A stretch of 13,490 bases of DNA from JBDTNL01 sp039933785 (GCA_039933785.1 JBDTNL010000086.1:1-13490), one strand, 5' to 3'. Counted from the first letter of the stretch, positions 1 to 6,921 are shown. A program made the numbers and translations. The notes: a model not told the origin generated them from the sequence alone.

Positions 1-1
1 C

Positions 2-520
2 GCCCCCTGGTCCACCCTGCTCAAGGTCGTCAGCGCGGTCTCGGTGGTCGTGCTGTTCGCCACCGTAGAGGTCGTCGCCATGGTGATGCCGCTCCAGGTC
101 ATCGGAACTTGGCCGGTGTGGCTCGTCGCAGGCGCGATGACTCTGACCCTCGCAGGTGCGGCGCTCTATACGGTTCGGGGATACACGCTTACCGGATCGG
201 AGCTCCAGGTCCAACGGCTGCTCTGGTCCACGGTCGTATCGCTCGAAGGCCTGTCCAAGGCCTGGGCCGACCCGAAGGCGATGAGCGGCTCGATCCGGCT
301 GTTCGGCAACGGCGGCCTGTTCTCGTTCACTGGGCTCTACAGAAACCGCAAGCTCGGCAGCTATCGCGCCTTCGCCACCGACCTCAAGCGGTGCGTCGTT
401 TTGGAGCTCCTGCCGCGGACCGTCGTCGTGACCCCCGAGGATCCTCAGGCGTTCCTGGCAGAGCTCGCGCGGCACTCACCTACCGTACGGTCGCCTGGGG
501 TTCCGACGGAGCCGCGATAG
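2..520 (+). CDS. PH-like domain membrane protein, 5' end outside window
   Basis: The frame is open from base 2 to the TAG at 518-520 (172 codons seen), so the true start probably lies upstream of the window. The GTG at 44 is a possible start, but the hydrophobic sequence before it is in frame and looks coding. Two hydrophobic segments (about codons 10-33 and 38-57) are followed by a soluble beta-rich region. That region contains Gly-Tyr-Thr-Leu, a Gly-Ser-Ile-Arg-Leu-Phe-Gly-Asn-Gly-Gly stretch and a C-terminal 'TPEDPQAFLAEL' element. Two membrane helices followed by this fold resemble the bacterial PH (bPH/YdbT-like) families. The function of these domains is mostly unknown; a role at the membrane is inferred. 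The last 41 bases overlap the convergent M28 gene. Confidence 0.7.
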   Translation, partial: APWSTLLKVVSAVSVVVLFATVEVVAMVMPLQVIGTWPVWLVAGAMTLTLAGAALYTVRGYTLTGSELQVQRLLWSTVVSLEGLSKAWADPKAMSGSIRLFGNGGLFSFTGLYRNRKLGSYRAFATDLKRCVVLELLPRTVVVTPEDPQAFLAELARHSPTVRSPGVPTEPR

Positions 521-2156
521 CGCCCCGCGACGCATCGCGGAGACCCCTGAAGAAAGTACCTTCGCGGTAGGTCGGCCATTCACGGCCAGATGCCAACGCG
601 CTGCCCACCGCGTAGCCAATCTCGAGATCCGCCACGATACCGCGCAGGTCCCAGTGTGGATCGAAGGCGTCGTTGGGCCGATGGTAGCGAGCGCCGAAGT
701 CGTTCCACGCGGATTGGCCCAGGTCCTCGCTATCCGAGGTGGTGCGAAGACTGTGCACGCCGCCGCGCAGGTTCAACACCGGGACGCCGGCGCGAGCGAA
801 GCTCAAGTGATCGGAGCGAAAGAAATGGTCGGCTTCCGAGGATCCCTCGGCCGAGAGGATTCGCCCCTGTCTCGCGACCGCGGACTGGACCACGTCGTCG
901 AGCGCGGAGAGCCCCAAACCCACCACCACGAAGTCCCGCGCCGGACCGATCGGAATCACGGTGTCGAAGTTGATGTCCGCCACGGTGTTCGCGAGCGGCA
1001 CGACCGGATGCGCGGCGTAGTACTTCGAGCCCAGCAGGCCTTCTTCCTCGAGCGTCGGCAGCAGGAACAACACGGTGCGCTCGGGCTTGGGGTCCTGCGC
1101 CGCGAATTGGGCCGCGATCTCGAGCACGCTCGCCACTCCCGTTGCGTTGTCGATCGCCCCGTTGTAGATGTTGTCGCCCGGCTCGTTCGGGTGCGTGCCG
1201 AGGTGGTCCCAATGCGCCGAATAGACCACCGCCTCGTTCGGGAACTTCGTGCCCACGAGCTTGCCGATGACGTTGCGCGATGCCGCGACGAAGACTCGGC
1301 TCTTCAGGTGAGCTTCGAAGCGGCCGAGCTCCATCGCCGAGAAACCAGACCGGCCCGCCGCGGCGCGTGCCTTCGAGAGCGACCATCCGGCGGCCTTGAA
1401 GAGCGACCGCGCGGCCTCGTCACGCAGCCACCCTCGCATCCTCAGACGAGGCTCGGGGTTTTCCTCCGGCAGGAGGTCGTACTGCTGCTGTCTCCAGCGC
1501 GAGGCGAGCTCGCTCCATGCCACTCCCGAAGCCTCCTCCTCGTGGACGAGCAGCACGGCGAGGGCGCCGTGGCGGGCCGCCTCCTCGTACTTGTACGAGG
1601 CTCGGGCGTAGTAGCTCAAGTGAGAACCGCTGCCCGCGAACCGTGGCTCGCCAAGGAGGATGACCAGCGTCTTACCTTGGACGTCGACTCCCCGATAGTC
1701 GTCCCACTCATGCTCCGGCGCGTGGATCCCGTGTCCGATGAACAGGAGCGGAGAACTCGGAAGACTCAGATCCTCCTGGCCACTCGACGTGCCGATCACG
1801 GCGCGGTCACCGAGAGCAGGGCTCTGGGTGGCCCCATGCACGGTCAGCCGAAGCGTGCTCGCCGCGGGGTCGAGGGTCGTCACCTGTACGCGGACCGGCT
1901 GAAAGAAGCTCTCGCCGTTGCCGGGCGCCAGACCCAGGCTGAGGAACTGCTCGCGCAGATAGTTCACGGTGCGCTCCTCACCGTCGGTGCCCGGGCCTCG
2001 GCCACCGAACGCGTCCGAGGCCAGCACCTGAACATGCGACGTCCACTCCGCGGCGCCGAGCGCTGGACGAGCCGCATCCGCGGCCGGCGCAGCCGCTCCA
2101 CAGAGGCTGCAGAGGAAGGCAAGAAGCCCAACGAGTCGCCGAGCCATGCGCACCAC
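480..2156 (-). CDS. Exported M28-family zinc aminopeptidase with PA domain
   Basis: A 558-residue secreted metallopeptidase of family M28, predicted to remove N-terminal residues from peptides outside the cytoplasm. The N-terminus has Arg residues, a hydrophobic core (about 9-25) and Ala-rich sequence to about 29, a clear signal peptide. Residues about 110-240 form a protease-associated (PA) insert. The co-catalytic zinc set is complete: His315-x-Asp317 in 'HWDHLG', Asp336 in 'DNATG', Glu370-Glu371 in 'EEEGLLGS', Asp398 in 'NFDT' and His492 in 'YHRPND'. His450 in 'SDHLSF' is also typical of the family. The start may be the GTG at 2156 or the ATG at 2147 (residue 4), which puts the Arg-Arg pair nearer the N-terminus. 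Neither has a strong ribosome binding site. The start lies 7-16 nt after the cupin stop, so the pair is probably cotranscribed and translationally coupled. Confidence 0.93.
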   Translation of the reverse strand: MVRMARRLVGLLAFLCSLCGAAAPAADAARPALGAAEWTSHVQVLASDAFGGRGPGTDGEERTVNYLREQFLSLGLAPGNGESFFQPVRVQVTTLDPAASTLRLTVHGATQSPALGDRAVIGTSSGQEDLSLPSSPLLFIGHGIHAPEHEWDDYRGVDVQGKTLVILLGEPRFAGSGSHLSYYARASYKYEEAARHGALAVLLVHEEEASGVAWSELASRWRQQQYDLLPEENPEPRLRMRGWLRDEAARSLFKAAGWSLSKARAAAGRSGFSAMELGRFEAHLKSRVFVAASRNVIGKLVGTKFPNEAVVYSAHWDHLGTHPNEPGDNIYNGAIDNATGVASVLEIAAQFAAQDPKPERTVLFLLPTLEEEGLLGSKYYAAHPVVPLANTVADINFDTVIPIGPARDFVVVGLGLSALDDVVQSAVARQGRILSAEGSSEADHFFRSDHLSFARAGVPVLNLRGGVHSLRTTSDSEDLGQSAWNDFGARYHRPNDAFDPHWDLRGIVADLEIGYAVGSALASGREWPTYREGTFFRGLRDASRGAIAAPSEPQATVR

Positions 2157-2163
2157 TACGACG

Positions 2164-2637
2164 CTACTTGGTGCCGGACGCGACCGGCACGGCGTCGAAG
2201 GGCAGCGAATATTCGACCAGCACGACGCATGGAGCTCCCTTGAAACAGAAGGCCGCGTGCGGCATCTTGCCCGGGCTCTCGACCGAGTCCCCCGGCGCGA
2301 GGATCTCGGGCGCGCTGCCGTCGTACTTCAGGCGCAGCTTCCCGGAGACCAGTACGGTGCGCTCGGCGGAGGTGTGCCAGTGGCTGGGGACCGCGAAGTT
2401 GGCGGGCATCCGGTACAGGACTTGCGACCCTGTGCGGTTCGGGTCGCCGCGCAAGACGGCGACCTCACACCCCTTGGGCACGAAGGGCAGGCAAGGTGCC
2501 CACGACGGATGGGTCGATGTCACCGCCGGCGGCTCGGCGCGCAGGGCGGAGCTCGAGAACAGCGAGAGTGACGAGAGCAGCGAAATCGCGAAACGAGCAA
2601 CGGCTGGAGCGCCGCGGCGTGCGAACGGAAGGATCAT
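2164..2637 (-). CDS. Exported cupin-domain protein
   Basis: A 157-residue single-domain cupin with an N-terminal signal peptide (Arg residues, then a Leu/Ser-rich core at about 16-32, ending near Ala-Glu). Cupin motif 1 is exact: 'HWHTSAERTVLVSG' fits H-x-H-x3-E-x6-G, giving two His and one Glu as metal ligands. Motif 2 is present as 'GDSVESPGKMPH', supplying the fourth ligand (His). The metal site therefore looks intact. The substrate cannot be read from sequence. The domain resembles exported DUF4437/ChrR-like cupins, so it may be an enzyme or a small-molecule binder. ATG at 2637 is preceded by a good GAGGTGA ribosome binding site. It lies 135 nt after the DUF885 gene and just before the M28 peptidase gene. 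Confidence 0.85.
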   Translation of the reverse strand: MILPFARRGAPAVARFAISLLSSLSLFSSSALRAEPPAVTSTHPSWAPCLPFVPKGCEVAVLRGDPNRTGSQVLYRMPANFAVPSHWHTSAERTVLVSGKLRLKYDGSAPEILAPGDSVESPGKMPHAAFCFKGAPCVVLVEYSLPFDAVPVASGTK

Positions 2638-2640
2638 CGA

Positions 2641-2647
2641 TCACCTC
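2641..2647 (-). promoter_or_regulatory. Shine-Dalgarno of the cupin gene
   Basis: GAGGTGA on the minus strand, three bases before the ATG at 2637-2635. It supports that start and shows that the cupin gene has its own strong translation signal after the 135-nt gap. Confidence 0.65.
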
Positions 2648-2750
2648 GGAGTGTCGGACGCATGAGGCGCGATTGTGCCTCGCCCGACGCCGCGTGGGAT
2701 CGATCGAGTGCCCGAGCGACCGACTCTCGCTCCGGGCGCCAACTTTCATC

Positions 2751-2773
2751 ATCCGATCACCTGGTCATCGGAT
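2751..2773 (-). terminator. Inverted repeat at the DUF885 stop codon, possible terminator
   Basis: ATCCGAT at 2751-2757 and ATCGGAT at 2767-2773 form a perfect 7-bp stem with a 9-base loop. The right arm reaches the first base of the DUF885 stop codon (2773-2775). No clear T-tract follows on the minus strand, so intrinsic termination is uncertain. An mRNA-end hairpin or a protein-binding palindrome is equally possible. It separates the DedA/DUF885 pair from the cupin/M28 pair. Confidence 0.3.
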
Positions 2774-4560
2774 CATCGGCTGGTCTTCTGCTCGGCAATG
2801 AACTGATCGACTTCGCGCTCGAGGACCGGTAGCGGCACCGAACCGTTCTTGAGTACCGCGTCGTGGAACAACCGCACGTCGAAGTGCTGGCCGAGCTCCT
2901 TCTCCGCCCTAGCGCGAAGCTCGCGGAGCTTCAGATAGCCGATGCGATAGGACAGCGCCTGCCCGGGCCATGAGATGTATCGGTCAGTCTCGGTCTCGAC
3001 CTCATGCAGGGAGAGCGCGGTGTTCGAGGCCAGGTAGTCGAGGACTTGCTGGCGAGTCCAGCCCTGCGCATGCACGCCGGTGTCGACGACCAGGCGGCAG
3101 GCGCGCCACATCGCGTAGGTGAGTCGGCCGAAATCGCTATACGGATCGGTGTACATCCCGGCTTCGACGCCGAGCCACTCCGAGTACAAGCCCCAACCTT
3201 CGCCGAACGCCGAGATGTAGCTGTACTTGCGGAAGTTCGGCACGCCGGTCGCTTCCTCGGCGAGGGCACCCTGCAGATGATGTCCGGGCACCGCCTCGTG
3301 AAGAGTGAGCGCCGTGAGGTTGTAGAGCGAGCGCGTGTCGAGCGCGTACGTGTTCACCCAGTAGTAGCCGGGCTCGGTCGAATCCTTGGGCGAACCGTTG
3401 TAGCGCCCAGCGGTGTACTTCGGCGCCAAGTAGTCGGGGACCGGCGCCACCGTGTACGGCTGGCGCGGCAGAGTCTTGAATAGCGAAGGCAGCTTGCCAT
3501 CCATTTTCTTGGCGATGAACGAGGCCCGCATGAGCAGCTCCTCCGCGGTCTTGGGATAGAACCGCGGATCGGTGCGCAGGAACTTCAGGAAGGCGGCAAA
3601 GTCGCCCTGGAAGCCCACCCTCTTGATCACCCCATCCATCTCGGCGCGGATCGACTTCACTTCGTCGAGGCCGATCTGGTGAATCTGCTCGGCGGTCATG
3701 TCCTGGGTGGTGTACTGACGGATCAAGAACTTGTAGTACGCCTCGCCGTTCGGCAGCGCAGTGGCCGCCAGGGTTTCGCGGGCGCCGGGAATGTACTCCT
3801 TGGTCATGAAGTCGTAGAACTTCGAGTACGGCGGTACCACCGCTTCTCGAATGGTCTTGCGTCCTTCGTCCTGCAGACGCTCACGCTCGGCCGCCGGAAT
3901 CAACTGCGGCATACGACTGAAGGGCGTCCATAGCGAGCTCTTCTCGGGGTCGCCAGTGATTAGCACCTTGATCGAGTCCTCGATCCCGACCAGGGTGGCC
4001 TGCGGCACGGTCATGCCGCGCTTCAGGCCTTCGCGCATCAGCGCGATGTTCTGGTCCATGAAACGCGGGAAGGCGCGTAGGCGCGACAGATAGTTCTCGT
4101 AGTGCTTCACCGTTTGGAAGGGCATCGGCTGCCAGACCAGGGCGAATCCGGAATGGAAGCCCGAGTCGGCGTTGATGGTCAGGAACTGCTCGCCGAACCC
4201 GTACGAATCGATCCGCTGCTGAAGCTGGGTCTGGAAGATGTCGTAGTTCACCTGCTCATCGTCGGGTAGCGCGTTGCGATCGATCGCCGCGAGATCCCGC
4301 AGAAAGGCCTTGGTCTCGGTGGTCTCGCGCTCGAGCGTGGCGGGCGCCAGGTCGGAGAGCCTGTCGTCGTCGTCGTGCACGCCGACGGCAGTTGCGAACT
4401 CGGGGCTCTCCTGGAGCCGCCATTTCCACTCGCGGTCAAAGAGGTCGTGCAAGCGCTTGGTGGCGGCTGCGGTGTTGGGCGTGGCTGCCGACAATCGATC
4501 ACTCGCCGCGAAGAGAAGAGACGCCGCGCACAGACTCCAGACAATTGCTTTCGTTCGCAT
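2773..4560 (-). CDS. Exported DUF885-family zinc metallohydrolase
   Basis: 595 residues from the ATG at 4560. This start is chosen because AGGAG lies 8 bases upstream (4569-4573) and because a signal peptide follows at once (Met-Arg-Thr-Lys, then a hydrophobic core to about residue 25). An upstream ATG at 4608 would add 16 residues with no ribosome site and spoil the signal. The DUF885 hallmark 'HEAVPGHH' gives His421, Glu422, His427 and His428, a zinc-binding/catalytic motif of gluzincin type. The length is normal for the family. Characterised relatives are few; peptidase or carboxypeptidase activity in the periplasm is an inference from the motif and the M28 neighbour. Its start is only 11 nt past the TAG ending the upstream DedA-rhodanese frame. 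Confidence 0.92.
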   Translation of the reverse strand: MRTKAIVWSLCAASLLFAASDRLSAATPNTAAATKRLHDLFDREWKWRLQESPEFATAVGVHDDDDRLSDLAPATLERETTETKAFLRDLAAIDRNALPDDEQVNYDIFQTQLQQRIDSYGFGEQFLTINADSGFHSGFALVWQPMPFQTVKHYENYLSRLRAFPRFMDQNIALMREGLKRGMTVPQATLVGIEDSIKVLITGDPEKSSLWTPFSRMPQLIPAAERERLQDEGRKTIREAVVPPYSKFYDFMTKEYIPGARETLAATALPNGEAYYKFLIRQYTTQDMTAEQIHQIGLDEVKSIRAEMDGVIKRVGFQGDFAAFLKFLRTDPRFYPKTAEELLMRASFIAKKMDGKLPSLFKTLPRQPYTVAPVPDYLAPKYTAGRYNGSPKDSTEPGYYWVNTYALDTRSLYNLTALTLHEAVPGHHLQGALAEEATGVPNFRKYSYISAFGEGWGLYSEWLGVEAGMYTDPYSDFGRLTYAMWRACRLVVDTGVHAQGWTRQQVLDYLASNTALSLHEVETETDRYISWPGQALSYRIGYLKLRELRARAEKELGQHFDVRLFHDAVLKNGSVPLPVLEREVDQFIAEQKTSR

Positions 4561-4568
4561 GATCGTGA

Positions 4569-4573
4569 CTCCT
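4569..4573 (-). promoter_or_regulatory. Shine-Dalgarno of DUF885, overlapping the upstream TAG
   Basis: AGGAG on the minus strand, 8 bases before ATG 4560-4558. The TAG (4574-4572) that closes the full DedA-rhodanese frame shares bases with it. Ribosomes that complete the long DedA-rhodanese protein would therefore end exactly on this site, the usual geometry of coupled operon genes. Ribosomes stopping at the internal TGA would end about 125 nt earlier. Confidence 0.75.
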
Positions 4574-5507
4574 AGTCCAACGCAGCTGGCAAGCCCGCTG
4601 CGAGCCAAGCATCCAGCCCCCCTTCCAAGGGGCGGATGCGGGAGAAACCTTGATTCTTGAGCTTACGGGCCACCCGGGCCGACGTGGCTTCGTTCGGTCA
4701 AGTGCAGTACAGCACGACCTCCCGATCGTGCGGCAAGTCCGCGAGGTGCTGCTCGATTTCGTCGAAGTCGAGGCGCAGGGATCCGGGGATGCGCCGCGCG
4801 TCGAGCCACCGCGCTCCGCGTGTGCGCACATCGACGATCAGGGGCAGGTCTTCGGTGCCCGCCAGGCGGCCACGGAGCTCGTCGACCGTGATCCGCGACA
4901 GACGGAGCTCGGTGATGAACCGGTGCCGTTCGTGGAAGCGCCAGGCAATGTAGCCCAACAGGGCCGTGGCGAGGAGGCCGAGGCCGAGGTAACCCAGGCT
5001 CTCGACCAGGGCCAACACGCGATCGACTGCGCGATGGAAGATCATTCCCGCGCCGATCGAGGCACCCGCCCAGACCGCTGCCCCTGCGGCGTCCCAGAGC
5101 AGAAAGCCCAAAGGAGAAGCCCGCAACGCCCCGGCGAGCGGTGGCGCAACGGTGGAAAAGCCCGGCACCCACTTGGCGAACAGCAGCGAACGCAAGCCCA
5201 GGCGTTCGTAGAGGATCTCCATCCGCCGCACGCAAGAGTCCGGCGACACCGAAATCCTGCACACCGTATTCAGGACTCGCGTACCCTGCCGGCGCCCAAG
5301 CCAAAACCAGATCGAATCCGCGATCAAGCTGGCGAGCACCGCCATGGCCAGCGCCTGCGGCGCAGCGAGCCTGCCGTCGGCAGCCAACGCACCCGCGAGC
5401 ACCAGCACCGGCACGGCGGGAATGGGCAAGCCGATCTGCTCGATGAAGACGCAGAGAAACACAAACGGAAGGCCGTAGCGAACCAGGGAATCGATAATCG
5501 CGATCAT
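4572..5507 (-). CDS. DedA-rhodanese fusion, candidate selenoprotein (in-frame UGA read as Sec)
   Basis: Read through the TGA at 4698-4700, this encodes 311 residues; stopping there gives only 269. Residues 1-195 are a DedA/SNARE-associated membrane domain, with 'EQIGLPIP' near the N-terminus, 'LGRRQG' and 'FAKWVPGFSTVAPPLAG'. DedA proteins belong to the membrane undecaprenyl-phosphate/lipid transporter superfamily. Residues about 200-305 are a cytoplasmic rhodanese domain: 'LIVDVRTRG', 'RIPGSLRL', then the active loop 'VVLYCT-[UGA]-PNEATSARVA' and the closing 'LEGGLDAW'. Cys268 is the expected catalytic persulfide Cys. The UGA falls at residue 270, where Cys is usual in homologues as I recall them. 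The 41 codons after it keep the frame and the family's conserved residues. ATG 5507 fits the family N-terminus; its ribosome site is weak. The alternative is a nonsense-truncated pseudogene or a base error. Read-through as Sec is inferred; the domains are secure. Confidence 0.78.
4665..4685 (-). promoter_or_regulatory. Candidate bacterial SECIS hairpin downstream of the UGA
   Basis: On the mRNA, 12 bases after the UGA, ACG-(UC bulge)-GGCC pairs with GGCC-CGU around a CGGGU apical loop. This gives a 7-bp stem with a U-containing bulge on the 5' side and G bases in the loop, 23-25 nt after the UGA. Bacterial SECIS elements that bind SelB, such as that of E. coli fdhF, have the same plan: a short stem, a bulged U, and a GGU-type loop about 16-37 nt after the UGA. 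A competing CGGG/CCCG fold with a 3-base loop exists, and GC-rich sequence forms hairpins easily, so this is supportive only. Confidence 0.5.
4698..4700 (-). other. In-frame TGA, putative selenocysteine codon
   Basis: TGA at codon 270 of the DedA-rhodanese frame, followed by C, which is a weak termination context (the fdhF Sec codon is also UGAC). It lies two residues after the predicted catalytic Cys268, making a Cys-Thr-Sec-Pro-Asn-Glu motif. One base change from TGC would also create it, so mutation remains the main alternative. Confidence 0.6.
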
Positions 5508-5533
5508 CTGCTCGCTCGGAGCCTATCCTCACG

Positions 5534-5577
5534 GAGAGGTGCTCCCATAGAGAGGTGCCATAGAGAGGTGCCAGGCG
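5534..5577. repeat. REP-like repeats, left cluster (GAGAGGTGCC)
   Basis: Three direct copies of GAGAGGTGC(C) begin at 5534, 5550 and 5563. The last two are separated by a 13-bp unit ending in ATA, and the third runs into CAGGCG. GAGGTGCCAGGCG at 5565-5577 is an exact inverted match to 6792-6804 on the other side of the transposase remnant. The first copy can also fold as a small GGAG/CTCC hairpin. The cluster lies directly upstream of the DedA-rhodanese start, so it may fall in that gene's leader. Confidence 0.7.
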
Positions 5578-5828
5578 ATTGGCATCGCAGCACGCACGAG
5601 CGGCCTGTTCGCAGGGCGGACAGGGAACCACCGATCCGTCTAGAGCGCGCTTTTCAGGCGCACGGTGGAGGACGAGTCATGGAGGGGCGCTAGGAACACC
5701 TGAAATGAAGTTCCTGAGCCTGGCCGATCAACCAGGAACGGCCCGGCGTGTAAGCCGCCGCCGTCCTGAGCTGAGCTCAGCCAGACCGACCCTCGGGAAG
5801 TTCCGCCAGGCGAATGCTGACGAACTCG
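5578..5828. other. Non-coding stretch between repeats and transposase 3' end
   Basis: I see no credible gene here. It holds a perfect 12-bp palindrome, GCTGAGCTCAGC, at 5770-5781. It also holds a 6-bp inverted repeat, AGGAAC (5692-5697) with GTTCCT (5710-5715). These may be internal secondary structure of the element's trailing end; no function is assigned. Confidence 0.4.
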
Positions 5829-6742
5829 TCAGCGGCTCAGTACTCGGCCCGGGCCACGGGCAAACGGGAGAGGTGGAGGGAAGCTGCCCTCCGGGAAGTT
5901 GGCGAACAGATCCCCTTGCGCCAAGCGCTCGGCAGCGCGGCGGTATGCGCCTTGGAACTCACGGTAGGCCTCGATAAGGACCCTTCGCGCGGCCCGCGTT
6001 GCAGCATGCGCGCGTGGCGCGGTGCGGGCCTTCCAACCGACGGGCCTGCTATGAGGATCCTGCCGCCGGACGAAAGCCGCTCCAAGGGGAGCTTTGCCAG
6101 TCTCCTCTTGCTGCGCACGAGCTTCCTGCTCGATCTCGCGGACAAGGTCGGCCACTCGGGAGCGAACCTCGTGCTCTTGGAGGTTCGACCAGCAAGGCAG
6201 GGGCGTCAGCTGAACACTCTCGCGGGTGGCGAACTCGAGCGGCGCGAAAGTAATGCCTCGACGCCTGGCGCGGAACTCCTTGGTGCGGTCGAACCATAGG
6301 CCCTCGAGCGCTACTCCGCGCAGCAACGCGTGAATGCAATGCGCTCCCGGCCAGTCTGCCGGCGTGCTCACCAGTCCTTCCTTGCAACCCTGGGACAACA
6401 GATACCTCAACCGCGCCACCTGGGCCGCATCCTCCCCACTCACCGGAATCGATCTGTACCTCCGGCCGAAGAAGCGCTCCCGCCAGTCGTGCCGCCGCCC
6501 ACCCTCACGCGCCAGGTTGGAGTTCAAGAAACACATAAATCGCGCCAGCTGGTGCGCATCTTCAGGGCTCAGAAAACGAACGCGTGGATGCACATACCCG
6601 TCAGACCTTGAGCACGCGCGAGAATTCCGACGATAATCGCGACGAACATGTCGTCCGGGCGCAGCAGGTGCCGGCCGTGCTGAGTGCGGCAGGTGATTTC
6701 GACCAATGATTTCGGCGGTACAAAACGCAAGGGGCGGGGCAT
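5829..6742 (-). pseudogene. Broken RAYT / Y1 (IS200-like) transposase lacking its HUH motif
   Basis: The N-terminal part starts at ATG 6742 ('MPRPLRFVPPKSLVEITCRT') and runs 57 codons to 'CIHAFVF', then hits TGA at 6571-6569. The rest continues in another frame from 'LSPEDAHQLARFM' to the stop at 5831-5829. It includes 'NSNLARE', 'RLRYLLSQGCKEGLV' (the likely catalytic Tyr region), 'WPGA', 'TPLPCW' and 'FPEGSFPPPLPF'. Intact family members have 'FVF-LSNHYHLLL-SPEDA' at the junction. The segment with the metal-binding His-x-His is missing here and the frame is shifted by one. Both catalytic function and reading frame are therefore lost. The remainder is well preserved, which suggests a recent or isolated lesion. 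Confidence 0.82.
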
Positions 6743-6791
6743 ACCTAGCTAAGACGCGAGGTCTGCGGAGAATCTTCGCACCCCGGCCAAA

Positions 6792-6892
6792 CGCCTGGCA
6801 CCTCCCCAGCAGCACCCTAGCCGTCGCTGAATCCTGCGGTGAATCAATCACCCGGCACCTCTCGGGCAGCACCTCTCGGGCAGCACACCTCT
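6792..6892. repeat. REP-like repeats, right cluster (GGCACCTCTC)
   Basis: Inverted counterparts of the left cluster. CGCCTGGCACCTC at 6792-6804 is the exact reverse complement of 5565-5577. GGCACCTCTC lies at 6854-6863 and GCACCTCTC at 6869-6877 (period 14, spacer GGGCA). A diverged GCACACCTCT follows at 6883-6892. The cluster ends 29 bases before the beta-lactamase-fold gene and may lie in its promoter or leader. Confidence 0.68.
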
Positions 6893-6921
6893 AACCCCAA
6901 GTCCATTGCTATCCTCCATCG

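Larger units (their letters stand above)
5534..6892 (-). mobile_element. Degenerate REP-associated tyrosine transposase (RAYT) locus
   Basis: A RAYT-family (Y1/IS200-like, HUH superfamily) transposase pseudogene is bracketed by clusters of the same short motif in opposite orientation. The clearest pair is a perfect 13-bp inverted repeat at 5565-5577 and 6792-6804. RAYT genes flanked by inverted REP sequences are a known arrangement: the transposase is thought to mobilise or maintain REP units, and RAYTs usually persist as single copies. The outer limits are uncertain, since REP units can be added independently of the gene. Confidence 0.65.

Noticed and set aside
654..2243. Long open frame on the plus strand opposite the M28 peptidase
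   Set aside because: It has no family features and an Arg/Glu/Val-rich composition. It lies antisense to a gene with complete catalytic motifs and is a by-product of high GC.
4561..4608. Upstream ATG start for DUF885 at 4608
   Set aside because: It lacks a ribosome site, would overlap the end of the DedA-rhodanese frame and would bury the signal peptide. ATG 4560 has AGGAG at ideal spacing.
4698..5507. DedA gene ending at the TGA as a normal 269-residue protein
   Set aside because: That end falls two residues after the catalytic Cys, in the middle of a conserved loop, and leaves 41 conserved codons unexplained. It is retained only as the alternative if no Sec machinery exists.
4650..5693. 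347-codon plus-strand frame opposite the DedA-rhodanese gene
   Set aside because: It has low-complexity charged composition and no recognisable domain. The minus strand carries the real membrane and rhodanese domains.
6569..6571. A second possible selenocysteine UGA, in the transposase N-terminal frame
   Set aside because: Sequence after this TGA in the same frame does not match the family. The homologous sequence resumes in another frame, so it is a frameshift stop.
5829..6872. A single intact 347-residue gene covering the transposase
   Set aside because: Its first roughly 90 codons are an out-of-frame reading. The true family N-terminus is in another frame from ATG 6742, so the gene is frameshifted.
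6854..6892. Short period-14 repeats as a CRISPR array
   Set aside because: The repeats are about 9-10 bp with 4-5 bp spacers, and there are no cas genes. They are inverted copies of the left-hand REP-like cluster.
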